From Pseudomonadota bacterium (lineage in GTDB: Bacteria > Pseudomonadota > Alphaproteobacteria > Reyranellales > Reyranellaceae), in the NCBI GenBank assembly GCA_023436825.1, contig JAEZHS010000742.1:1-15590 (forward strand): DNA of 15,590 nt, in the 5' to 3' direction. Numbering within the stretch: the first letter of the stretch is position 1; every line of letters begins with the position of its first letter. Positions 1 through 6,979 of this stretch are shown here, piece by piece. A program made the position numbers and the translations under genes. The notes below the pieces were generated by a model. It saw only the letters and a program-made list of their open reading frames with translations. It ran no database searches and was not told the origin of the DNA.

Positions 1-90
1 CGTCGGCACCGCCTGCCGCCAGGCCGGCCGCAGGCAGGCCGCGAGCAGCACCAGGGGCGCGATGAGACCGGCCGCGAGCAACGCGCTCAT
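1..90 (-). CDS. Partial membrane protein, probable further Mrp/NuoL-type antiporter subunit (5' end only)
   Basis: Only the first 30 codons are inside the window. The ATG at 90-88 shares ATGA with the stop of the mrpD gene upstream (TGA 89-87), so it is translationally coupled to it. The visible peptide starts MSALLAAGLIAPLVLLAACL and is strongly hydrophobic, consistent with a first transmembrane helix, and then becomes basic (RPAWRQ). In Mrp and related operons the gene after mrpD is often another ND2/ND5-like (Proton_antipo_M) subunit. No MrpA-type large subunit has appeared elsewhere in this operon, so that is the likeliest identity. The sequence itself only shows a coupled membrane protein; the family is inferred from position. 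Confidence 0.65.
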   Translation of the reverse strand, partial: MSALLAAGLIAPLVLLAACLRPAWRQAVPT

Positions 91-1601
91 GGCAGGATGA
101 CCCCACGACCGACCTGCAGCAGGTCGAAGAAGCGCGGCGGTGCGAAGCCCAGCAGCAGGGCCGCAACCGCCAGCGTCAGGACGACGGCTTCACGCTGGCG
201 TGACGGAGGAGCCTTCACGGCGACATCGGAAGTGGCCAGAGCCGGCGCGACCACGCGAAAGACGTAGCCGCCAGCCAGCAGGCCACCGCTCAGCACGATC
301 GCCGCCCAGAACCATCGGCCGCCCTCGACGGTGGCCTGCAGCATCAGCCACTTGGCGGTGAAGCCGCCGCTCGGCGGCAATCCCATCAGCGACAGTCCAC
401 CGAGCCCGAAGGCGAACAGGGTCATGGGCATGGCGCGGCCTACGCCGCGCAGGTCCGCGATGCGGTCGTGGCCGAGCGATTCGGCGACCAGGCCCGCGCC
501 CAGGAACATCGCTGCCTTGGCGAAGGCGTGGCTCAGCGCCTGCATGACGCCGCCATTCCAGGCTTGGCCATTCCACGGCTCGGAGCCGGCGGCCAGCGGG
601 AACATCAGGAAGAGGTAGCCGATCTGGGCGATGGTCGAATAGGCGATCAGGAGCTTCAGGCGCTGCTGGCGGAGCGCAAGCAGGCTGCCGAACAGGATGG
701 CGCCGCTGCCCAGCGCGCCCAGCAGCCCCATCGCGAGATCCGAGGCGAGCACCGGCATGACGTCGAACCATAAGCGCACGACCAGGAAGAACGATCCCTT
801 GACCACCAGGGCCGACAGCACGGCGCTGGCCGGTGCGGGCGCGTTGGCATGCGCCGGCGGCAGCCACAGGTGCAGCGGGAACAGCGCCGTCTTGGCGAGC
901 AGGCCCGCCGTCATCAACCCGCCCGCGACCAAGGTGGCCGGCGCAACGGCGGACCCGGCGCGGATGCGCTGGGCGAGGAGGACGATGTCGAGCGTGCCGT
1001 AGGCGCCGTAGAGCAGCGCCACGCCGAGGAGATAGAAGACCGAGCCGATCAGGGCGAACAGCAGGTAGCGCAATGCCGCGCGCAGGGTCTCGGGCCGGCC
1101 ATCGAGGCAGACCAGCGGCACGGCGGCGAAGGTGAGCAGTTCGAGCGCGACGTAGAGGTTGAACAGGTCACCGCCGAGAAAGACCATGTTCAGCGCGGCC
1201 CACAGTCCCAGCAGCAACGCCCAGAAGGCGAGCGGTGCCCGGCCCTCGGCGAGCTCCGGTGGCGTCGCGAAGAGGGGGCGCGCGAAATAGCCGGCTGCGG
1301 CGATCACGAGCGCCGCCGTCACCAGCATCACCGCGGAGAAGCCGTCGGCGCGCAGGGCGATGCCAAGCGGCGGCGCCCAGCCGCCGAGGATGTAGACGAG
1401 CGGTGCCTGCTGCCACCACACATCGACGGCGATGGCGAGCGCGACGCCGAGGCCCGCCGGCATGACGGCGAGCGCGATCCGCTCGGCGTTGCGACCACCC
1501 GCAACGAACGATGCGATCATGCCGATGACCGGCACGATGATCGAGAGCACCAGCAGATAGCCGCCGGGATTGGTGGCAAGCGCCAGCGTCACCGCCGACA
1601 T
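87..1601 (-). CDS. mrpD: Mrp-type Na+/H+ antiporter subunit D (NuoM/N-like proton-translocating subunit)
   Basis: A 504-residue polytopic membrane protein of the Proton_antipo_M family, homologous to complex I antiporter subunits. It should form a proton channel module of the multisubunit cation/proton antiporter in the inner membrane. The hallmark charged residues are visible: Glu154 in VALELL, Lys237 in GLLAKTALFPLHLWLPPAH and Lys268 in SALVVKG, matching the TM5 glutamate and the TM7/TM8 lysines of MrpD and NuoL/M/N. The SAPxxSAxLSALVVK-type segment following HLWLPPAHANAPAP is typical of MrpD. Length is normal for the family (about 490-510). The ATG at 1601-1599 overlaps the mrpC stop by one base (TGATG), which fixes the start. 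It could also be called a generic proton-conducting subunit of an Mbh-like complex, but the surrounding mrpE/F/G/B/C genes favour Mrp. Confidence 0.93.
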   Translation of the reverse strand: MSAVTLALATNPGGYLLVLSIIVPVIGMIASFVAGGRNAERIALAVMPAGLGVALAIAVDVWWQQAPLVYILGGWAPPLGIALRADGFSAVMLVTAALVIAAAGYFARPLFATPPELAEGRAPLAFWALLLGLWAALNMVFLGGDLFNLYVALELLTFAAVPLVCLDGRPETLRAALRYLLFALIGSVFYLLGVALLYGAYGTLDIVLLAQRIRAGSAVAPATLVAGGLMTAGLLAKTALFPLHLWLPPAHANAPAPASAVLSALVVKGSFFLVVRLWFDVMPVLASDLAMGLLGALGSGAILFGSLLALRQQRLKLLIAYSTIAQIGYLFLMFPLAAGSEPWNGQAWNGGVMQALSHAFAKAAMFLGAGLVAESLGHDRIADLRGVGRAMPMTLFAFGLGGLSLMGLPPSGGFTAKWLMLQATVEGGRWFWAAIVLSGGLLAGGYVFRVVAPALATSDVAVKAPPSRQREAVVLTLAVAALLLGFAPPRFFDLLQVGRGVILP

Positions 1602-1921
1602 CAGCCGGTTCCCGGCTCGTCGGGGTCTATCGTCGCCTTGCCCGAGGTCTCGAACAGCCGCAGCAGCAGCGCGACCGCGAGCGCGGTGGCCGAGAAGGCG
1701 ACGACGATGCCGGTGATGACCATCGCCTGGGGCACCGGATCGGCGGCGAGTCCGGCTGCGGCACCCTTGCGCGCGAGGATGCCGAACATGAGGAAGACGC
1801 CGCTGCCCAGGAGATTGAAGGCGACCAGCTTGCGCAGCGGATGGGCGAGAACCAGCAAGCCGTAGATGCCAAGCCCGATCAGGGCGGCTCCCGTCAGGCC
1901 GGCGAGGATTGGCGCGGTCAT
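1601..1921 (-). CDS. mrpC: Mrp-type antiporter subunit C (NuoK-like)
   Basis: A 106-residue, three-helix membrane protein of the MrpC/MnhC/NuoK family, a small core subunit of the antiporter. The diagnostic block DPVPQAMVITGIVVAFSATA near residues 61-80 closely follows the MrpC consensus (DPLPQALVLTAIVI). The first helix region carries GIYGLL and the second LVAFNLLGSGVFLM. The ATG at 1921-1919 overlaps the preceding mrpB stop as ATGA, and its own TGA overlaps the mrpD start by one base, so it is coupled on both sides. Length is typical (about 105-115). The C-terminal tail beyond the third helix is acidic and proline-rich (DPDEPGTG) and probably cytoplasmic. Confidence 0.94.
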   Translation of the reverse strand: MTAPILAGLTGAALIGLGIYGLLVLAHPLRKLVAFNLLGSGVFLMFGILARKGAAAGLAADPVPQAMVITGIVVAFSATALAVALLLRLFETSGKATIDPDEPGTG

Positions 1922-2871
1922 AGCTTACCGGGCGGAAGCCGGTTCGGCGGCCCGATGACCAGGAGGGGCAGCGTCGCGGCGATGGAGAGCACCATGAACG
2001 CTTCGATGAACAGGATCAGCGGCTTGGCGATGCCGTCGGGGTAAGCGAGGAACCCGGCAGCGATTAAGAAGCCCATCACGCCGATCACCAGGAACATCGC
2101 CGGTCCTGCGACCAGCGCGATGCGCAGCCAACGTCGATCGACCGGCGGCACCCCTGCGAGTCGTGCCATCATGACGATCATCGCCATTGCAGCCAGCAGC
2201 GCGCCGCCCTGGAAGGCGCCGCCAGGGTCGTTGGCGCCCACCCAAACGATGTGGATGGCGATGACGATCCCGACCGGCGGCAGCAGCTGCGCGAAGAAGG
2301 CGAGAGGCCCCTGTTGATCGGCCAGCGGACGGGGACCGGCAACGCCGCCCCAGGCGCGGTCCGTCGCCAGCGACCACATGCCCATCACGGCAAGGATCAG
2401 CACCACCTTCTCGAGCATGGTGTCGAAGGCGCGCCAAGTCATCAGGACGGCGGTCACTGGATTGCCGAGCCCGGTCTCGGGCAGATGTCGCGCGACGTCG
2501 GGCGCAAGCGTGGGGCCTGGATCGGCCATGGTGAGCACGCCGGCCGCAAGCGCTGCCGCGATGACGATGCAGAGGATCGCCGCGGCGTGGCGCATCATCG
2601 GCCCGGGCTGCTCGGCCGCCGGCTGCGGATCGGTGTGGCGCAGGCGCATCGCGGCCGTGATCAGCAGCACGCCAGTGACCCCGCTTCCGATTGCCGCTTC
2701 GGTCAGCGCGACATCCACCGCGAACAGACGCACCCACACCAGCGACAGCAGCAGGCCGTAGGCGACGTAACCCACGACCGCGTCGAAGAGCTCTGGAGCC
2801 GCGATCGTCCAGACGGCGACCGCCAGGACGATGGTGGCGAGGCCAATGTCGAGGGCTTCGATCAACGTCAT
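1918..2871 (-). CDS. mrpB: Mrp-type antiporter subunit B fused to MrpA C-terminal-like modules (DUF4040-MbhE-MnhB)
   Basis: A 317-residue membrane protein joining three modules that are separate in Mbh-type complexes. Residues about 8-75 are a DUF4040/MbhD-like segment (VDVALTEAAIGSGVTGVLL), found at the C-terminus of canonical MrpA. Residues about 95-175 are MbhE-like (ETGLGNPVTAVLMTWRAFDT, then a helix). Residues about 185-305 are the MnhB domain, with its signature ANDPGGAFQGGALLAAM. The frame stays open far upstream through mrpG, but the ATG at 2871-2869 is chosen because it forms ATGA with the mrpG stop (2870-2868) and begins exactly at the DUF4040 domain. The stop overlaps the mrpC start by 4 nt. 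In the antiporter this protein links the antiporter-like subunits to the small subunits. The fusion implies a split MrpA whose NuoL-like half lies elsewhere, perhaps at the left edge. Confidence 0.92.
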   Translation of the reverse strand: MTLIEALDIGLATIVLAVAVWTIAAPELFDAVVGYVAYGLLLSLVWVRLFAVDVALTEAAIGSGVTGVLLITAAMRLRHTDPQPAAEQPGPMMRHAAAILCIVIAAALAAGVLTMADPGPTLAPDVARHLPETGLGNPVTAVLMTWRAFDTMLEKVVLILAVMGMWSLATDRAWGGVAGPRPLADQQGPLAFFAQLLPPVGIVIAIHIVWVGANDPGGAFQGGALLAAMAMIVMMARLAGVPPVDRRWLRIALVAGPAMFLVIGVMGFLIAAGFLAYPDGIAKPLILFIEAFMVLSIAATLPLLVIGPPNRLPPGKL

Positions 2872-3158
2872 GGCGACGGTCCGCGGCGGCGCAGAGCCTG
2901 GGCGATGACCTGTGCCACGGTCGCGCTCGACAGCTGCACCAGCATCCAGACGGCCAGGAGCTTCAGGGCGCCCAGCAGGCTGCTTGCCTGCGGCAGCAGG
3001 CCGAGCACGACCAGGCCAAGCCCGAGATTGTCGGCCTTGGTGAGCGCGTGCAGGCGGGTGAGCGAATCGGGGAACCGCAACAGTCCCACGGTTCCGGCCA
3101 GGAAGAAGAAGCAGCCGGCGCCAACGGCGACCACGGTGAAGAGGTCGGCCGCATTCAC
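2868..3158 (-). CDS. mrpG: Mrp-type antiporter subunit G
   Basis: A 96-residue, three-helix membrane protein of the MnhG/PhaG family, an accessory subunit of the antiporter. The family signature is clear: GLLRFPDSLTRLHALTKADN around residues 25-44, where the RFPD...RLHA...TK block is nearly invariant. The start is GTG (3158-3156), overlapping the mrpF stop as GTGA; no in-frame ATG precedes the first helix. The stop overlaps the mrpB ATG by 4 nt. Length fits the family (about 90-120). The C-terminus ends in a basic stretch (ALRRRGPSP), likely cytoplasmic. Confidence 0.93.
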   Translation of the reverse strand: MNAADLFTVVAVGAGCFFFLAGTVGLLRFPDSLTRLHALTKADNLGLGLVVLGLLPQASSLLGALKLLAVWMLVQLSSATVAQVIAQALRRRGPSP

Positions 3159-3427
3159 GGCGCATCGTCCTTGGAAGGCGGCGCGACGCTGGTCACGAAG
3201 GCGACCGAGGCAAAGGCCGCGAGCAGCGCCAGGCCCAGGGCGACATCCTCGGCGCCGCGCACGCCGGTGGCCGCGGCCACCAGCAGCAGGGTGGCGATGC
3301 CGCCCGTTCCCAGGAGCTGTGCGGCCATCGTGCGATCGACGTTCTCGGGTCCGCGCAGGATGCGCGCCAGACCGACGGCCACGGTCAGGAGGATGAGGCC
3401 GGCGGCGGCGAGCAGGAAGTCAGTCAT
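3155..3427 (-). CDS. mrpF: Mrp-type antiporter subunit F
   Basis: A 90-residue, three-helix protein of the MnhF/MrpF family. It shows the family pattern of a first hydrophobic helix, then ARILRGPENVDRTMAAQLLG (residues about 21-40; RGP...DR is the conserved element), and two further helices ending in an acidic/basic tail. The ATG at 3427-3425 lies inside the end of mrpE, giving an 8 nt overlap. Its stop overlaps the mrpG GTG start. In characterised Mrp systems MrpF is a small subunit needed for complex function, and all seven subunits are normally required. Typical family length is 85-95 residues. Confidence 0.92.
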   Translation of the reverse strand: MTDFLLAAAGLILLTVAVGLARILRGPENVDRTMAAQLLGTGGIATLLLVAAATGVRGAEDVALGLALLAAFASVAFVTSVAPPSKDDAP

Positions 3428-3917
3428 GGCCGATCATCCGGCCGAACAGCACCTCCTCCGCAGTGAGCTTGTCGGCGACCGGCTGGTCGACGTCGAGGCA
3501 GTGGATCAGCAGGACGCCATCGTCGTCGGATCCTGCCGGCAACGTGCCGGGCAGCAGGCTCGACACCGCGCAGAACGCGTTGCGCGCGCTGGCCGATTCC
3601 AGACGCGGGCGCCAGGCGACGAAGCCAGGGCGCAGGGACATCGATGGGTTGAGCGCCAGCCACGCGACCTGCACGCCGGCTCTCACGGACTGGCCGAAGA
3701 AGTGCAGGCCGAACGACGCGAGCGACCACAGTCGCAGCCTGAGCGTGCTGGGCGGCAACAGGCGCAGGCTTGCCCATGTCGCCAGCCCGGCTGCGGCCAG
3801 GCCGATCGGGAGGTCGACCGGCTGATAGCCGGCAATCATCAGCCACAAGGCGAAGAACAACGCAGCCCGGCCGATCGCGACGCTCGTGCTCGTCGGCAGG
3901 ATTAGGGTGGGCTTCAT
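3420..3917 (-). CDS. mrpE: Mrp-type antiporter subunit E
   Basis: A 165-residue MnhE/MrpE-family subunit with two N-terminal helices (about residues 15-53 together) and a soluble cytoplasmic C-terminal domain. Family-type elements are the ALWLMIAG helix, FFGQSVRAGVQVAWLALNP (about 73-91) and SSLLPGTLPAGSDDDG (about 119-134), which corresponds to the conserved S-x-TPGT region. The ATG at 3917-3915 forms ATGA with the stop of the RND permease (3916-3914), a direct coupling between an efflux pump gene and the first mrp gene. The frame is open far upstream, but that part is only the permease read in another frame. Length is typical (about 155-170). Confidence 0.93.
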   Translation of the reverse strand: MKPTLILPTSTSVAIGRAALFFALWLMIAGYQPVDLPIGLAAAGLATWASLRLLPPSTLRLRLWSLASFGLHFFGQSVRAGVQVAWLALNPSMSLRPGFVAWRPRLESASARNAFCAVSSLLPGTLPAGSDDDGVLLIHCLDVDQPVADKLTAEEVLFGRMIGHD

Positions 3918-6900
3918 GCGCCAACGGCCGTCGCCGGTTCGCGCGACGGCTCCCTGATGCGGAACAATGTGACGTACATCGCCGGCAGGACGATCAGCGT
4001 GAGCAAGGTGGCCACGAACAGACCGCCCATGATGGCGAAGGCCATGGGCCCCCAGAACACGTCCGCTGCGATCGGAATGAATCCAAGCACGGTCGAGATC
4101 GCCGTCAGCATGATCGGGCGGAAGCGCGAGAGCGTGGCTTCGACGACGGCGTCCCAGACATGCTCCCGCTCGGCGCGCTCGGCCTCGATCTGCTCGATCA
4201 GCAGGACGGCATTGCGCGCGATCATGCCGAACAGGGCAAGGATCCCGAGGATGGCGACGAAGCCCAGCGGCTTGTCGACGATCAGCAGGGTGAACACGAT
4301 GCCGATCAGGCCCATGGGAATCACGGCGACGACCAGGAACAGCCGGCTGAAGCTGTGGAGCTGCGCCATCAGGAAGAACAGCATCAGCAGCAGCATCAGC
4401 GGCACCTTGGCGAATACCGAGGCCTGCGAGTTGGCGCTTTCCTCGACCGTGCCGCCGACGGCGATGCGGTAGTCCTTGGGCAGACCCTGCTTGAACTTGT
4501 CGATCGCGGGCGTCAGCGCATCGACGGCGCTGGCCGGTGACACGCCGCGCGGGACGTCGGCCAGCACGGTCAGCGTCGGCACCCGCTGGCGCCGCCAAAT
4601 CAGCGGATATTCCTGCTTGAAGTCGAAGGTCGCGACCTGGTTCAGCGGCACGGTTCGTCCGTCGGCCAGGGGCAGCTGCAAAGCGCGCAAGGTCGACAGC
4701 GAGCTGCGCTGCTCGTCCACCGCCCGCGCGATCACCGGAATGAGGTAGATGTCGTCGCGCACCTGCGTGATGGCGGTGCCGGCCATCAGCGTGTTGATGA
4801 CCTCGGAGATCGCCCGCGAGCTCAGCCCCAGCAGTCGCGCCTTGTCCTGGTCGATGGTGACGCGCACCTGACGGGCGGGCTCCATCCAGTCGAAGCTCAC
4901 TTCCGTGATGTTGGGATCGTTGCCCAAGACCTCGGCGAGCCTGAGCGCGATCGACCGCACCTGGCTGAGGTCGGGGCCGCTCACGCGGTATTGCACCGGC
5001 CAGCCGACCGGCGGCCCGAGCTCCTGCGGCGAGACGCGGCCGACGACGCTCGGCATCTGCTCGGACATCAGCTTCTCGAGCTTGCCCTGCAGCCGGTCGC
5101 GCGCCGCCACGTCCTTGGCCACGACCACGGCCTGGGAGAAGAAGTCGTTGGGCAGCTTGACGTCGAGCGGCAGGTAGAAGCGGATCGCGCCACGGCCGAC
5201 ATAGGTGCTCCAACGCTCGACGTCCGGGTCGGTCGCGAGGAAGGCGTCGAGCTGGGCCGCTATGGTGTCGCTGGCATAGATCGAGGCGTTCTGCGGCAGC
5301 GTGAGATCGACCACGAGCTCGGGCCGGTCGGAGGCCGGGAAGAACTGGCGCGGCACGAAGGGCGAGGCGAGGAACGCGGCGGCCAGGCTCGCCAGCGTGA
5401 CGCCGATGGTGATCCAGCGCACCCTCATGGCGCCGACCAGCAGGGTGCGGAAGGTGCGCAGCACGATGTTGGGCCTGGCGGGCGGTGCCGCCTTCGGCGG
5501 GCGGAGGAGAGCGACACCGAGCAGGGGAGCGAACAGCACCGCGACGAACCACGACACGAACAGCGTGATCGTGACGACGGCGAAGATCGAGAAGGTGTAT
5601 TCGCCGGCGGCGCTTTGCGCGAAGCCGATCGGCACGAACCCGGCGGCGGTGACGAAAGTCCCCGTCAGCATCGGAAAGGCCAGCGTCTTGTAGGCGAAGG
5701 AGGCGGCCTGCTCGGTGCTGTCGCCGCGGGCGATGCGCGTGGTCATGACGTCGACCGTCGTCATGGCGCTGTCGACCAGCAGGCTGAGCGCAATGATCAA
5801 GGCGCCGAGCGAGATGCGCTGCAGGTCGATGTCCAAGCTCTGCATGATGGGAAACGTGATGGCGAGCGTCAGCGGGATCGAAGCCGCGACGATGGCGCCG
5901 GGTCGCAGGCCCAGGCTGATGATGCTGACTGCCATGATGATGGCGATGGCCTGCCAGAGCGACACCATGAAGTCGCTGATGGCGTGATCGACGACGGCGG
6001 GCTGGTCGGAGACCAGCGTCGGCTCGATGCCGAGCGGCAGGTCGACGAGCGCATTGTCGATCTCGGCCTTCACGTTGTTGCCGAGCGCCAGGATGTCGCC
6101 GCCACCGCGCATGGCGACAGCGAGCCCGATGGCGGGCTTGCCGTTGACGCGGAACATCGGCTGCGGCGGGTCGGCGTAGCTGCGACGGACCTCGGCGATG
6201 TCGCGCAGGCGTATCATGCGCCCGTTGGACAGGAAGCTGACGTTGAGGATGTCCTGCTCGGAGCGGAAGGCGCCCGATACCTGCAGCGACAGCCGCTCCT
6301 TGCTGGTCTCGACGGAGCCCGCAGGAACGACGCTGTTCTGGGCCTGGACCGCGGCGATCAAGGCGGCGCGGTCGATGCCGAGCCCGGCGAGCTGTGGCGT
6401 CGAGAACTCGATGAAGATCTGCTCGTCCTGGGCGCCGATGATCTCGATCTTCGAGACGTCGGGCACGTTCAGCAGGCGCGACCGCACGGCCTCGACGTAG
6501 TCGCGCAGTTCGCGATGGGTGAAGCCGTCGGCGGTGAAGCCGTAGATCAGGCCGAACGTGTCGCCGAAATCGTCGTTGAAGCCCGGTCCCAGCACGCCGG
6601 CCGGTAGGGTGTGGCGGATATCGCCGATGTTCTTGCGTACCTGATACCAGACGTCGGGGACCTCGGCGGCTGGCGTCGAGCCTTTCAGGTTGACGAAGAT
6701 CGTCGTCTGCCCAGGCACCGTGTAGCTGCGCAGGAAATCGAGGCCGCGCGTCTCCTGCAGCTTGCGCTCGAGGCGCTCGGTGACCTGCTGCAGCGTCTCG
6801 TCGAGCGTTGCGCCCGGCCACGCCGCCTGCACCACCATCGTCCTGAAGGTGAAGGCCGGATCCTCGTTGCGTCCCAGTCCGAAGTAGGCCGACAGGCCCG

Positions 6901-6979
6901 CGGCCGTGACGATCACCATCAGGAATATGGTGAACGAGCGGTGCCGCAGTGCCCATTCGGAGAGATTGAGGCCGCTCAC
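3914..6979 (-). CDS. RND-family efflux pump, inner-membrane permease
   Basis: A 1021-residue resistance-nodulation-division permease of the AcrB (HAE1) type, which should export substrates from the periplasm or inner membrane in exchange for protons. The layout is canonical: TM1 at about 15-34, a periplasmic porter/docking domain at about 35-335, TM2-6 at about 336-495, TM7 at about 522-540, a second periplasmic domain at about 541-855, and TM8-12 at about 857-1007. The TM4 proton-relay site reads LLVDSAM, so Asp403 aligns with AcrB D407 but Ser404 replaces D408. In TM10, GMIARNAVLL places Arg922 at AcrB K940; Arg954 and Thr959 (FRPIMLT) match R971/T978 region residues. The IARN form recalls TriC/MexK-like pumps. 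The start is GTG at 6979-6977, overlapping the adaptor stop as GTGA and giving the usual N-terminus (SGLNLSEWALRHRSF). The substrate cannot be read from the sequence. Confidence 0.93.
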   Translation of the reverse strand: MSGLNLSEWALRHRSFTIFLMVIVTAAGLSAYFGLGRNEDPAFTFRTMVVQAAWPGATLDETLQQVTERLERKLQETRGLDFLRSYTVPGQTTIFVNLKGSTPAAEVPDVWYQVRKNIGDIRHTLPAGVLGPGFNDDFGDTFGLIYGFTADGFTHRELRDYVEAVRSRLLNVPDVSKIEIIGAQDEQIFIEFSTPQLAGLGIDRAALIAAVQAQNSVVPAGSVETSKERLSLQVSGAFRSEQDILNVSFLSNGRMIRLRDIAEVRRSYADPPQPMFRVNGKPAIGLAVAMRGGGDILALGNNVKAEIDNALVDLPLGIEPTLVSDQPAVVDHAISDFMVSLWQAIAIIMAVSIISLGLRPGAIVAASIPLTLAITFPIMQSLDIDLQRISLGALIIALSLLVDSAMTTVDVMTTRIARGDSTEQAASFAYKTLAFPMLTGTFVTAAGFVPIGFAQSAAGEYTFSIFAVVTITLFVSWFVAVLFAPLLGVALLRPPKAAPPARPNIVLRTFRTLLVGAMRVRWITIGVTLASLAAAFLASPFVPRQFFPASDRPELVVDLTLPQNASIYASDTIAAQLDAFLATDPDVERWSTYVGRGAIRFYLPLDVKLPNDFFSQAVVVAKDVAARDRLQGKLEKLMSEQMPSVVGRVSPQELGPPVGWPVQYRVSGPDLSQVRSIALRLAEVLGNDPNITEVSFDWMEPARQVRVTIDQDKARLLGLSSRAISEVINTLMAGTAITQVRDDIYLIPVIARAVDEQRSSLSTLRALQLPLADGRTVPLNQVATFDFKQEYPLIWRRQRVPTLTVLADVPRGVSPASAVDALTPAIDKFKQGLPKDYRIAVGGTVEESANSQASVFAKVPLMLLLMLFFLMAQLHSFSRLFLVVAVIPMGLIGIVFTLLIVDKPLGFVAILGILALFGMIARNAVLLIEQIEAERAEREHVWDAVVEATLSRFRPIMLTAISTVLGFIPIAADVFWGPMAFAIMGGLFVATLLTLIVLPAMYVTLFRIREPSREPATAVGA

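Noticed and set aside
849..1865. A 338-codon open frame on the plus strand opposite mrpD and mrpC
   Set aside because: It is the antisense shadow of two well-recognised antiporter subunits and has no recognisable domain.
2872..3165. N-terminal extension of the MrpB fusion protein
   Set aside because: It is mrpG in a different frame; the ATG at 2871 gives the DUF4040 start and the ATGA overlap.
4991..6607. A 538-codon open frame on the plus strand opposite the RND permease
   Set aside because: Its product is a low-complexity, charged composition (many Arg, Asp, Glu, Gly, Gln) typical of the antisense of a GC-rich gene, and the minus-strand frame encodes a complete RND permease.
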